Assembly: GCF_009834515.1 (NCBI RefSeq)
Contig: NZ_CP019426.1
Location: forward strand, 1,911,501-1,975,500
DNA length: 64,000 nucleotides
Source: Pseudomonas sp. R84
GTDB taxonomy: Bacteria; Pseudomonadota; Gammaproteobacteria; Pseudomonadales; Pseudomonadaceae
Direction of reading: 5' to 3'
Position numbers and translations under genes: made by a program. This document shows, in pieces, positions 40,182 to 48,163 of this stretch. Each line of letters starts with the position of its first letter. The stretch's first letter is position 1. The notes under the pieces were generated by a model, which had not been told where the DNA came from, made no database searches, and worked only from the letters and a program-made list of their open reading frames with translations.

Positions 40182-40260
40182 GCCGGCCTCATCGCGAGCA
40201 GGCTCACTCCTACAGTTGACCGCGTTCCCCTGTAGGAGTGAGCCTACTCGCGATAGCGGT
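40182..40260. repeat. REPIN, GTAGGAGTGAGCCTGCTCGCGAT type
   Basis: Left arm ATCGCGAGCAGGCTCACTCC and right arm GGAGTGAGCCTACTCGCGAT, with one mismatch between them, about 30 bases apart. A sister family of the GTGGGAGCGAGC type; copies also at 57412 and 58933. Confidence 0.85.
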
Positions 40261-40318
40261 TTGCCAGGTAGTACAAATGTTATGGATAAACTCATCTGTA
40301 ACTTGATTTAACACAGTC

Positions 40319-40334
40319 GCGGGTATATACACGC
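40319..40334. promoter_or_regulatory. palindromic operator-like site before the MarR gene
   Basis: GCGGGTATATACACGC, a palindrome with a single mismatched pair, 4 bases before the regulator ATG. It is almost the same as the perfect palindrome at 40765-40780 ahead of the transporter gene, so one protein probably binds both. Confidence 0.75.
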
Positions 40335-40337
40335 ATC

Positions 40338-40742
40338 ATGCTTCCTTCTCAGTGTTTGTGCACCAACCTGCGTCGCGCCGCGCGTGGCGTCAGCAGGCAT
40401 TACGACGGCGCTCTCGACGGCTTCGGGATCAACGTTGCCCAGTATTCTTTGCTGTGCAACCTGCAGCGTCTGGATCAACCGAGCATCTCCGAACTCGCCG
40501 AAGCGATGGGCCTGGATCGCAGCACCCTCGGGCGCAATTTGCGGGTGCTGGAAGGCGAGGGGCTGGTGGTATTGGCCGAGGGCGAGGACATGCGTAACCG
40601 CATCGTCAAGCTTACCGAGACCGGCGTGCAACGCTTGGCAGCAGCACTGCCAGCCTGGGAAGCGGCGCAGCAGCGGTTGATTGACCGACTGGGTGCCGAG
40701 AAGCGTGAAACCTTGCTCAGATTGCTGGATGAACTGGCCTGA
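40338..40742 (+). CDS. MarR family transcriptional regulator
   Basis: A 134-residue winged-helix repressor. The recognition helix region is ISELAEAMGLDRSTLGRNLR, followed by a wing with LAEGEDMRNRIVKLTETG, the classic MarR layout. Two cysteines near the start (SQCLCTNLRRAARG) and one in SLLCNLQRL raise the possibility of thiol-based sensing. An operator-like palindrome overlaps its leader and a matching perfect one lies before the downstream MFS gene, so it likely represses itself and the transporter. The start has no strong ribosome site; the ATG at 40338 fits the family start. Confidence 0.88.
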   Translation: MLPSQCLCTNLRRAARGVSRHYDGALDGFGINVAQYSLLCNLQRLDQPSISELAEAMGLDRSTLGRNLRVLEGEGLVVLAEGEDMRNRIVKLTETGVQRLAAALPAWEAAQQRLIDRLGAEKRETLLRLLDELA

Positions 40743-40764
40743 GGCCGGTTTTTTCCAAACTCAA

Positions 40765-40780
40765 GCGGGTATATACCCGC
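40765..40780. promoter_or_regulatory. perfect palindromic operator-like site before the MFS gene
   Basis: GCGGGTATATACCCGC, a perfect 16 bp palindrome, 15 bases before the transporter ATG and immediately before its GGAG ribosome site. Same motif as at 40319-40334. Confidence 0.8.
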
Positions 40781-40795
40781 AAGCGGAGAACAATA

Positions 40796-42004
40796 ATGAC
40801 ATCGATGTGGCGTACGTGCGGGTGGGTGTTGGTCGGGAGTGCGCTGATTCTCGCGTTGTCATTGGGCGTGCGGCACGGTTTCGGTCTGTTCCTGTCGCCG
40901 ATGAGCGCGCAGTTCGGCTGGGGGCGCGAGGTGTTTGCCTTCGCCATCGCTTTGCAGAATTTGATCTGGGGCCTGGCGCAACCGTTTACCGGCGCATTGG
41001 CTGACCGCTTCGGCGCGGCAAAAGTGGTGCTCATCGGTGGGGTGCTCTACGCGGCAGGTCTGGTGTGCATGGGCCTGTCGGATTCGGCGGTGACGCTGTC
41101 GCTGAGCGCTGGTCTGCTGATTGGTATCGGTCTGTCCGGCACCTCGTTCTCGGTGATTCTCGGCGTGGTCGGCCGCGCGGTGCCGCCGGAAAAACGCAGC
41201 ATGGGCATGGGCATTGCCAGCGCCGCCGGCTCTTTCGGCCAGTTCGCCATGTTGCCGGGTACCCTCGGCTTGATTGGCTGGCTCGGCTGGTCGGCGGCGT
41301 TGTTGGTATTGGGCTTGCTGGTGGCGCTGATCGTGCCGCTGGTGAGCATGCTCAAGGACAAGCCGATGCCGGTGCTTGGGCATGAACAAACCCTGTCCGA
41401 AGCGCTGCGCGAAGCCTGCTCGCATTCGGGTTTCTGGTTGTTGGCATTCGGCTTTTTCGTCTGCGGTTTTCAGGTGGTGTTTATCGGCGTGCACTTGCCT
41501 GCGTATCTGGTCGATCAGCATCTGCCAGCCAGCGTTGGCACGACGGTGTTGGCGTTGATCGGATTGTTCAATATCTTCGGTACCTACACCGCCGGTTGGC
41601 TCGGCGGGCGTATGTCCAAACCGCGTCTGTTGACAGCGTTGTACTTGTTGCGTGCGGTGGTGATTGTGCTGTTTCTGTGGCTGCCGGTGACGACCACGTC
41701 GGCCTACCTGTTCGGTATGGCCATGGGGTTGCTGTGGCTATCGACGGTGCCGTTGACCAACGGTACGGTGGCGACCTTGTTTGGCGTGCGAAATCTGTCC
41801 ATGCTCGGTGGCATCGTGTTTCTGTTCCATCAGCTGGGTTCGTTCCTCGGCGGCTGGCTGGGCGGGGTGGTGTATGACCGAACCGGGAGTTACGACTTGA
41901 TCTGGCAAGTGGCGATTTTGCTGAGCCTGCTGGCGGCCGCGCTCAACTGGCCGGTGCGCGAGCGCCCGGTCGCACGTCTGCAGACCGCAGCGGGCGCCGC
42001 ATGA
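40796..42004 (+). CDS. MFS transporter
   Basis: A 402-residue major facilitator with 12 predicted helices. Seen: GVRHGFGLFLSPMSAQFGWG in the first loop, the cytoplasmic GALADRFGAAKVV motif and GRAVPPEKRSMGMGIASAAG. The pattern resembles monocarboxylate/OFA-type MFS proteins; I would not name a substrate. AAGCGGAG precedes the ATG. It is paired with the upstream MarR regulator through the shared palindrome, and a 40-residue membrane peptide overlaps its stop. Confidence 0.88.
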   Translation: MTSMWRTCGWVLVGSALILALSLGVRHGFGLFLSPMSAQFGWGREVFAFAIALQNLIWGLAQPFTGALADRFGAAKVVLIGGVLYAAGLVCMGLSDSAVTLSLSAGLLIGIGLSGTSFSVILGVVGRAVPPEKRSMGMGIASAAGSFGQFAMLPGTLGLIGWLGWSAALLVLGLLVALIVPLVSMLKDKPMPVLGHEQTLSEALREACSHSGFWLLAFGFFVCGFQVVFIGVHLPAYLVDQHLPASVGTTVLALIGLFNIFGTYTAGWLGGRMSKPRLLTALYLLRAVVIVLFLWLPVTTTSAYLFGMAMGLLWLSTVPLTNGTVATLFGVRNLSMLGGIVFLFHQLGSFLGGWLGGVVYDRTGSYDLIWQVAILLSLLAAALNWPVRERPVARLQTAAGAA

Positions 42005-42123
42005 GCCGATTCTGGCCACGAATGGCCATCACCGCACTCGGCGCCACCTTGCTGGCACTGGTGTGGTGGGGCTGGCAGCAGGGCGGCCTGGCCTTGATGC
42101 AGTTGGGCATGAGCATTTGCTAG
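42001..42123 (+). CDS. small membrane peptide downstream of MFS gene
   Basis: A 40-codon frame starting MSRFWPRMAITALGATLLAL and ending MQLGMSIC. It has a basic start, one hydrophobic helix (about residues 9-24), then WWGWQQGGLALMQLG. The ATG overlaps the MFS stop (ATGA), so it would be translated by coupling. It is too short for most gene callers. I take it as real because of the tight overlap and the sensible single-helix layout, but there is no homology evidence. It could be a small partner of the transporter. Confidence 0.6.
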   Translation: MSRFWPRMAITALGATLLALVWWGWQQGGLALMQLGMSIC

Positions 42124-42178
42124 AAACGGGGATGACGAGTAACGTCGAATTCTGAACGACTGCTCAAGGATGCTCGAC

Positions 42179-42739
42179 ATGCTGATGCGCTGGTGTGCTG
42201 TTCCCGCGATGCTGATGGCGTTGACTGGCCTGGCTCAGGCCGCTGACTGTCCTGAACTGCTGCAAGGCTCGCTGCCCAAATTGCGGGCGAAGGAATCCAT
42301 CGATCTGTGTAAACAGTACGCCGACAAACCGTTGGTGGTGGTCAACACCGCCAGCTTTTGCGGTTTTGCCCCTCAGTTCGAAGGCCTTGAGGCGCTGCAT
42401 AAGCGCTTTGAGTCGCAAGGACTGCAAATGCTCGGCGTCCCTTCCAATGACTTCAAGCAGGAGTCCAAGGACAGCGCCGAGACTGCCAAGGTCTGCTACG
42501 CCAACTACGGCGTGACGTTCGCCATGACTGAGCCGCAGAAAGTCCGTGGCGATGACGCGACGCATATGTTCCAAGTGCTGGCTGCGCAGAGCAGCGCGCC
42601 GAAGTGGAATTTCTACAAGTATGTGGTCGATCGCCAAGGCAAGGTGATCGCCAATTTCTCCAGCCTGACCAAGCCTGATGATCCGGAGTTTGTTGCCGCG
42701 ATCGAAAAGGCTATCGCCTCGAAACCACTGAAGCCCTGA
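42179..42739 (+). CDS. periplasmic glutathione peroxidase family protein
   Basis: A 186-residue thiol peroxidase with an N-terminal signal peptide ([18 protein letters not shown]). The peroxidatic Cys lies in [21 protein letters not shown]. The usual Gln of the catalytic set is replaced: the family block reads [12 protein letters not shown] here. The third family block appears as [15 protein letters not shown] with the conserved Trp. Cys-type (not seleno) bacterial enzymes mostly use thioredoxin-like donors. The ATG at 42179 has AAGGA upstream; an ATG at 42170 is also in frame. Confidence 0.88.
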   Translation: MLMRWCAVPAMLMALTGLAQAADCPELLQGSLPKLRAKESIDLCKQYADKPLVVVNTASFCGFAPQFEGLEALHKRFESQGLQMLGVPSNDFKQESKDSAETAKVCYANYGVTFAMTEPQKVRGDDATHMFQVLAAQSSAPKWNFYKYVVDRQGKVIANFSSLTKPDDPEFVAAIEKAIASKPLKP

Positions 42740-42761
42740 ATCCGTAGGCCGGCGATGATTT

Positions 42762-42847
42762 TGTAGGAGCTGCGGCACGCTGCGATCTTTTGACTTTAAA
42801 AAACAGATCAAAAGATCGCAGTCTCGTTGCACTCGACAGCTCCTACA
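42762..42847. repeat. REPIN-like repeat, GTAGGAGCTGC...GCTGCGATC type
   Basis: TGTAGGAGCTGCGGCACGCT leads into GCGATCTTTTGA, then a spacer, then GATCAAAAGATCGCAG and a right end with CGACAGCTCCTACA. The arms pair except in the middle (GCGGCACGC versus GTTGCACTCGAC). Confidence 0.8.
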
Positions 42848-42867
42848 CGTGTCGCAAACGTCAGGCA

Positions 42868-42909
42868 TTAAAAAGCCCCGCCTCTGCAAAGAGAGCGGGG
42901 CTTTTTTGT
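42868..42909. terminator. bidirectional intrinsic terminator
   Basis: AAAAAGCCCCGC, a loop region of about 14 bases containing TCTGCAAAGAGA, then GCGGGGCTTTTTT. It can end both the rightward peroxidase transcript and the leftward FadL-type gene. Confidence 0.9.
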
Positions 42910-42938
42910 GGGCGAGGGATCAGCCTCGCCACACAGCA

Positions 42939-44210
42939 TCAGAAGCGATAAGTCGCGCCGACACCGAAACCGTTTGCCGAGTTTTCATACTTGGCGTCGT
43001 AGCTCTGTCCACGGTTGTTTTCGTTGCGGATCTTCACCGACTCTTCTTTCAGATACGAGTAGGCAACGTCGATGGTCAGGTCGTCGGTCGGACTCCAGCC
43101 GGCACCGATACTGAAGATGGTACGGTCGCCAGTCGGAATGCGTGGCGAACGGTCTTCATTATTGGTCGGCGACTGGTCGAAGGTCAGACCGGTACGCAGT
43201 ACCCATTCCTTGTTCAACTGGTACGAAGTACCCACGGCGTAGGCCCAGGAGTCATGCCAGTTCTGGTCTTCGTTAATCGAACCGAACTGGCCGGCCAGCA
43301 GCGGCTGCACACCGGAGTTTTTCACGGTGATTTTTTCCAGCTGGCTCCAACGGGTCCAGGTGGTACCGGCATACACGTTCCAGCGATCGTTGATCGCCTG
43401 GGTAACCGAGAGGTCGACCGATTCGGGTGTGGTGATCTTCAGCGAAGCGTCGTACTTCTGGCTGGCGCCCAGACCGACTGCGGCCAGTGCGCCGTAGTTG
43501 ACCTTGGTGTTGCCTTCGAGCTTGTAGTCGACTTTCGAGTGATAGGTCAGGCCCACGCGAGTGGTGTCGGTGGCTTGTACCAGCAGGCCGACGTTGTAGC
43601 CCAGTGCGGTGTCGTCACCCTTGATCTTCACCTTGCCGTCCGGCAGGGCTTGAGTGATCGACAGGTTGGATTCCAGCGCACCGTCAATGCGGTTGATGGT
43701 TGGGCCGAAACCGATCGACACCTTGTCGTTGAAGGCGTAGCTGATGGTCGGTTGGAAAGTGATGACTTGTACTTCGGACTTGCTGCCGAAGTAACGGCCG
43801 GCAAAGCCGTTTTCATAATCAGTGATCAGGCCGAACGGCACATAAACGCCGAGGCCGAATGCCCAATGCTCATCGATTGGTTTGACATAGAAGCCCATAG
43901 GTACCGCGGTGAAGGGCACCATGTCGCCTTTGTTGCTGCCGCCGTTGGGGCTGGAGCTGGCATTGCTGATATCGGTATGAGCATCGACGACGGCTACGCC
44001 ACCGGTAACTTGTTCGCGCTTGATGCGCGACATGCCGGCAGGGTTGCCATACACAGTGCTTGCGTCGTCGGCAGAAGAAGATCGCCCGGCAAAACCAGTC
44101 CCCATCCCACTGATGCTTTGTTCGTTGAGGGCAAAGCCGGCCGCAAAAATTTGAGTGGAGGCAAGGGTAACGGCGAGGCTAAGGGTGGTTTTGAGCATGA
44201 CTTTTTTCAT
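42939..44210 (-). CDS. FadL/OmpP1/TodX family outer membrane transporter
   Basis: A 423-residue outer-membrane barrel with a signal peptide (TTLSLAVTLASTQIFA) followed by the FadL hatch segment GFALNEQSISGMGTGFAG and the NPA motif in VYGNPAGMSRIKR. The C-terminus ends GVGATYRF with aromatic F as in outer-membrane barrels. Such proteins take up long-chain fatty acids or other hydrophobic compounds. AGGAG lies 8 bases before the ATG. An isolated gene with its own promoter region. Confidence 0.9.
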   Translation of the reverse strand: MKKVMLKTTLSLAVTLASTQIFAAGFALNEQSISGMGTGFAGRSSSADDASTVYGNPAGMSRIKREQVTGGVAVVDAHTDISNASSSPNGGSNKGDMVPFTAVPMGFYVKPIDEHWAFGLGVYVPFGLITDYENGFAGRYFGSKSEVQVITFQPTISYAFNDKVSIGFGPTINRIDGALESNLSITQALPDGKVKIKGDDTALGYNVGLLVQATDTTRVGLTYHSKVDYKLEGNTKVNYGALAAVGLGASQKYDASLKITTPESVDLSVTQAINDRWNVYAGTTWTRWSQLEKITVKNSGVQPLLAGQFGSINEDQNWHDSWAYAVGTSYQLNKEWVLRTGLTFDQSPTNNEDRSPRIPTGDRTIFSIGAGWSPTDDLTIDVAYSYLKEESVKIRNENNRGQSYDAKYENSANGFGVGATYRF

Positions 44211-44356
44211 TATTAGAACTCCTGGTGATCACCGGGGCGAAAATTACCAAGATTTTCGTCACAGCGCTATAGTCCGTATGCCTTGAGTTAGAGCGGTTTT
44301 GTAGGACAATCCGACCAGAATCGCGACCTGTTGGCAGATCTTCTGAAACCAGTGGG

Positions 44357-44839
44357 TCAGCACGCGACCTGATTCACCGTTGAAACACAGGTGTGCCAGG
44401 CATAAGTGAAGTCGCGCAGGCGACCTTGGGGTTGAAAGGTCTGGCGCCAGATACGCGCCATTCCCAGCAAATCGTTGGAGTCGGGTAGGGTGGGGTTTTG
44501 TTCTTCCACCAGCAACCAGGCGATGGCCGTGGCGTAACGCAGATTGACCGTCAGTTCCAGGTGTGGACCGCTCAGGAATGCATGTTGACTGGCGAGGCCG
44601 CGCACCAGGCTGGCGCGTTCCGGATAGAGCGCCAGATAATCATCCCAAAGGGCTTGATGGCGATGCTCGGCGATGCGGTAGAGGCCGTGGCCCCGGCGGT
44701 CATGCAGGGCTGAACCCAGGGCTGACTGGCTGGCGGCGATGCCCAGCAGCAGGGATTCGGCAGTCGCGCTGTGACGTCCCAGGTAGATCAGCGTAGGACG
44801 GATCACGTAGCGGCATAGTTCGCTGGCAGCGATACCCAT
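44357..44839 (-). CDS. conserved hypothetical protein
   Basis: A 160-residue protein I do not recognise. It starts MGIAASELCRYVIRPTLIYL, and appears all-helical. A repeat of the phrase GIAAS occurs at residues 2 and 33. Cys is found at the last residue. GAGGG before the ATG supports the start. The gene sits alone between two leftward genes. In P. aeruginosa a gene of similar size lies next to the FadL gene, but I cannot verify that it is the same. Confidence 0.7.
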   Translation of the reverse strand: MGIAASELCRYVIRPTLIYLGRHSATAESLLLGIAASQSALGSALHDRRGHGLYRIAEHRHQALWDDYLALYPERASLVRGLASQHAFLSGPHLELTVNLRYATAIAWLLVEEQNPTLPDSNDLLGMARIWRQTFQPQGRLRDFTYAWHTCVSTVNQVAC

Positions 44840-45112
44840 AAAACCCTCGGTTCTTGTTATTAATGGCGAGTCCTGAAGGGGGCTTGGCAGCTGTGGATCG
44901 GTTCAGGCTCGCCGCAAGCGGATCACGCCGCTTGAGTTGAAGTGTAGTGTCATATTCGCGACGTAAAGGCCTGTTTTTAAAATATTTTCGGCTTCGAGTT
45001 ATAACCGTTATATCGGTTGGTACTTAAGCGCCGTCGGCTAAAAGTGAAACATCGGGCAATAAAAAGCCCCGCATTTTTGTGCGGGGCTTTGCTTTTGCAG
45101 CCTTTTCGGCTC
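44840..45112. other. AT-rich spacer between two small leftward genes
   Basis: This region is AT-rich at 44940-45020 (TTTTTAAAATATTTTCGG). A short inverted repeat AACCG and CGGTT surrounds TTATAT (45003-45018). It is the likely promoter of the 160-residue gene at 44357-44839. No ORF seen. It also contains the terminator of the next leftward gene. Confidence 0.4.
45056..45096 (-). terminator. intrinsic terminator for the 74-residue gene
   Basis: On the minus strand: AAAGCCCCGC, ACAAAAAT loop, GCGGGGCTTTTTATT. It starts about 20 bases past the stop of the leftward small gene. Confidence 0.85.
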
Positions 45113-45337
45113 TCAGGCAATCAATGCCTGACGGGTACGATCGATCACGGCCTGCAGCGGTTCCGCGCTGGAGTACTGATCGGGGTACAGACGCTCGCTG
45201 TGGCGGGCGATACCGTGTTCGTTGACCAGTGTGAAACTGAAGCAGCCTTTGCGAGCGGCCATGATCAGGCAGTTCATTGGTGCAAAAGCGTTGGTTAGGG
45301 TGCGAATGGCATCCTGAGTATGGATTTGAGTAGACAT
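45113..45337 (-). CDS. small conserved hypothetical protein
   Basis: A 74-residue protein, STQIHTQDAIRTLTNAFAPM and then CLIMAARKGCFSFTLVNEHG. It begins with a possible helix, has a beta hairpin around the second Cys, and ends with a helix (AEPLQAVIDRTRQALIA). I recognise no family for certain. It has a terminator, so it is a single-gene transcript. The ribosome site (AGGAA) is farther from the ATG than usual. Confidence 0.7.
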   Translation of the reverse strand: MSTQIHTQDAIRTLTNAFAPMNCLIMAARKGCFSFTLVNEHGIARHSERLYPDQYSSAEPLQAVIDRTRQALIA

Positions 45338-46299
45338 AGTTATTAGGTGTTCCTACAAATGACACGGATAAGAACCGTGCAACGTTAAAACGTTCCAGTA
45401 ACGTCGATCACCATTGATCGAACGAAGAACCCGACTGGAACAAAGCAGCCAGTTTGAAGCGCTGATAAGTTGGCGCGCTTGGGCTGGCAGGTAGGTACTT
45501 AGGAGGGCAGGCATCACAACAAGGGCAAAGGTTCTGGGCCCGGGGTGAAGATCCTGATCAATTTGCAGGTTGGTTCGGTCAGAGTAAGTGCTCTTCGCAA
45601 CACCCTTCGCATCATTGGAAGGCAGTGTTGTCGCAAGATTTACCTGGAAACCATCGAGGGGTCGTTCCCGCTTTTTCGGTAGGGCTTCTTGGTAGAAGGC
45701 TGACCGTGGGGATGTGTTCGACCGGAATTGACTTTCAGCTTGGTACTAACGCCGCGGATACTAACGGATCGAAACGGGTAAAGCAAACTTGGCGTAGAAA
45801 AACATTGCAGCCACAGATCGAGTCTGCTTGGCCGGTTGACTGAATTGCCCGTAATTGGCGCATTTTTTGACCGCCGGTCGGTGAAGAGATTTTCATCAGG
45901 GCGCGTGCCAGACCGGTTTATCCCCAGCCCGACTGCCAAAGCGACCCGAAAAAGCGCAGCGATATAACCAGGTAACAGGTACTTGTGCACATTAGTTGCG
46001 CAGGCTGTAACGGCGCTGTCATACCAATCCTGACCCCGGTGGCTGCCTGTAACGAAAGTTTAAGTCAATGAAAAACATCGCTTTTTTTTGTTGGTGAAAA
46101 AATCGTCAGTTTGACTGCGAGCCCCATTCCATAAGGCTTTGCGAGAGTTGGAAGGCGGTTGTCCACTGAGTTATCCACAGCTTCTGTGGATTGTCCCGAG
46201 CGCTTGCTCTAGGACGGGCGTGCCGGGTTTTTTTTCGACTTTACCTGTAAGAAAAAGAGAGTAGAGTGGCGCGCCTTCCGATTCGTCCCACAGTGCTTT
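45338..46299. other. about 960 bp gene-poor region
   Basis: No convincing gene. Two frames cross it (45625-45843 plus and 45640-45990 minus); they overlap each other and lack ribosome sites or recognisable domains. Structure seen: CGATCA and TGATCG around CCAT (45405-45420); GGTACTAACG and GATACTAACG as a near-direct repeat (45742-45765); TTATCCCCA at 45918; an A/T-rich stretch 46068-46103; and the DnaA-box-like cluster at 46159-46193. For its size this is the largest unexplained space in the window. A small RNA or a regulatory region is possible, but I cannot show either. Confidence 0.5.
46159..46193. promoter_or_regulatory. DnaA-box-like cluster with inverted repeat
   Basis: A perfect consensus box TTATCCACA at 46171-46179, with TTGTCCACT 4 bases before it and TGTGGATTG on the opposite strand just after. 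The inner bases form a perfect 8 bp inverted repeat: ATCCACAG, CTT, CTGTGGAT (46173-46191). It may be bound by DnaA, or be a hairpin or operator for the gene starting at 46300. Confidence 0.5.
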
Positions 46300-46623
46300 A
46301 TGAAGTTTCGCTCAGTATCAGACTCTGTTACCTCACAGCCTTCTCCTGTTACCCCGCCCAAGCGATTTTCCGTTCGCGTTGCCGAATGGCTGCTCGACAG
46401 TCCGCGCCTGAGCGACAGTGACAATGCCAAACACCTCGCTGGCCGCCTGCTCAAGCAACCGGCGCGTGAAGGTGTGGTCGCCGCGCAAAGTCGCCTCGGT
46501 CAATTGATGTGCCGCGAGTGCGGCAACGCACGGGATCGTCGCATCGGTCAGGATCTGCTGCGTCAGGCCGCCCGCGCCGGCGACCGTCGCGCGCAACAGG
46601 AACTTGGTCTGCTCGAAGACTGA
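46300..46623 (+). CDS. Sel1-repeat-like small protein
   Basis: A 107-residue protein. After a Ser/Pro-rich start of about 25 residues there is a helical part with two Sel1-like units: LLKQPAREGVVAAQSRLGQL and LLRQAARAGDRRAQQELGLL. Sel1 (TPR-like) repeats mediate protein contacts; a protein with only two is probably a small adaptor. No clear ribosome site precedes the ATG. It lies 60 bp upstream of rmuC in the same direction. Confidence 0.75.
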   Translation: MKFRSVSDSVTSQPSPVTPPKRFSVRVAEWLLDSPRLSDSDNAKHLAGRLLKQPAREGVVAAQSRLGQLMCRECGNARDRRIGQDLLRQAARAGDRRAQQELGLLED

Positions 46624-46684
46624 GCTGTCCAAGACCTGACACCTTGGTTAACCTTCAGGCTTTATAAGATCGGCGGGAGTGGCT

Positions 46685-48163
46685 ATGGCTATGGACTTGA
46701 CCAGCGTATTGCTGGGGCTTGCAGGGGCGGGATTGCCACTGCTGGCATTGGCCTGGCAGCTGCAACGCCGGGCGAGCAATGGGCAGGCCGAGGTCGCGTT
46801 GCTTGAAGAACGGTTGGCCATGGCACAACTGGCACAGGACGGACTCAACGCGCAGCTCGACGCCAGCCGCGATGAAGTCGCCGATCTCGGCCAGGCCAAT
46901 GCCGCCAAGCAGGCTGATCTGGCGGCCCTGCGCCGGGAAGTCGAACTGCTGCAGATCGAGCGCGACGACGCCCGCGATGCCTCCCACGCCTGGAACCTCG
47001 AACGCGCCAACAAGGAAGCCGAGCTGCGCCGCCTCGACGCACAGGCCGCTTCATTGAACGCCGAACTGCGCGAGCAACAGGAAAGCCACCAGCAACGCCT
47101 CAACGATCTGCAAGGCTCGCGCGATGAACTGCGCGCGCAGTTTGCCGAGCTGGCCGGGAAGATCTTCGATGAGCGCGAGCAGCGTTTTGCCGAGACCAGT
47201 CAGCAACGGCTCGGTCAGTTGCTCGATCCGCTCAAGGAACGCATTCAGTCCTTCGAAAAACGTGTGGAAGAAAGTTATCAGGCCGAGGCCCGCGAGCGTT
47301 TCTCGCTAGCCAAGGAGCTGGAGCGCTTGCAGGCGCTCAATCTGCGTCTGAGCGACGAAGCCACCAACCTGACCCGTGCCCTCAAAGGCCAGAAAACCCA
47401 AGGCAACTGGGGCGAGCTGATTCTCGAGCGTGTGCTCGAACACGCCGGTCTGGAGAAGGGCCGCGAGTACCAGACCCAGGTCAACCTCAAAGGCCCGGAT
47501 GGCGAGCGTTTTCAGCCTGACGTGATCATTTATCTGCCGGGCGACAAGCAAGTGGTGGTGGATTCCAAGGTCAGTCTCACCGCGTATCAGCAATACGTGG
47601 CTGCCGACGACGACAGCCTTGGGCAGATCGCGATCAAGCAGCACGTGCTGTCGTTGCGCAATCACGTCAAAGGCCTGGCCGGCAAGGACTACAAGCGCCT
47701 GGAAGGCCTGCACAGCCTTGATTTCGTTTTGCTCTTCGTGCCGATCGAAGCGGCGTTTTCGGCGGCGTTGCAGGCTGAGCCATCGCTGTTTCAGGAAGCC
47801 TTCGACCGCAACATCGTCATCGTCAGCCCGACCACCCTGCTGGCAACTTTGCGCGTGATCGACAGCCTCTGGAAGCAGGAGCGCCAGAGCCAGAACGCCC
47901 GTGAAATCGCCGAGCGCGCCGGCTGGCTGTACGACAAATTCGTGCTGTTCATTCAGGATCTGGACGAGGTTGGCAATCGTCTGCAACAGCTGGATAAAGC
48001 CTACAGTTCAGCGCGCAACAAGCTGACCGAGGGGCGCGGCAATCTGGTCAGTCGCAGTGAACAGCTCAAATTGCTCGGTGCGCGGGCGAGCAAGAGTTTG
48101 CCGGCGGACTTGCTGGAGCGGGCGATGACCGATGTCGATGGTCTCGTCGAACTCCCTGAATAA
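46685..48163 (+). CDS. rmuC: DNA recombination protein RmuC
   Basis: A 492-residue protein. An N-terminal membrane helix (LLGLAGAGLPLLALAWQL) is followed by a long coiled coil (about residues 30-190, rich in Glu, Gln, Leu, Ala) and the RmuC nuclease-like domain with QGNWGELILERVLEHAGL, QPDVIIYLPGDKQVVVDSKVS and FVLLFVPIEAAFSAAL. RmuC limits inversions at short repeats, which may be relevant in a genome full of REPs. The start is chosen at 46685, 5 bases after GGGAG; 46679 (GTG) and 46691 are alternatives. Confidence 0.93.
   Translation: MAMDLTSVLLGLAGAGLPLLALAWQLQRRASNGQAEVALLEERLAMAQLAQDGLNAQLDASRDEVADLGQANAAKQADLAALRREVELLQIERDDARDASHAWNLERANKEAELRRLDAQAASLNAELREQQESHQQRLNDLQGSRDELRAQFAELAGKIFDEREQRFAETSQQRLGQLLDPLKERIQSFEKRVEESYQAEARERFSLAKELERLQALNLRLSDEATNLTRALKGQKTQGNWGELILERVLEHAGLEKGREYQTQVNLKGPDGERFQPDVIIYLPGDKQVVVDSKVSLTAYQQYVAADDDSLGQIAIKQHVLSLRNHVKGLAGKDYKRLEGLHSLDFVLLFVPIEAAFSAALQAEPSLFQEAFDRNIVIVSPTTLLATLRVIDSLWKQERQSQNAREIAERAGWLYDKFVLFIQDLDEVGNRLQQLDKAYSSARNKLTEGRGNLVSRSEQLKLLGARASKSLPADLLERAMTDVDGLVELPE

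Noticed and set aside
46159..46193. The DnaA-box cluster as the chromosomal origin
   Set aside because: No dnaA, dnaN, rpmH or gidA genes are near and there is no large AT-rich unwinding region. The sites may matter, but not as oriC.
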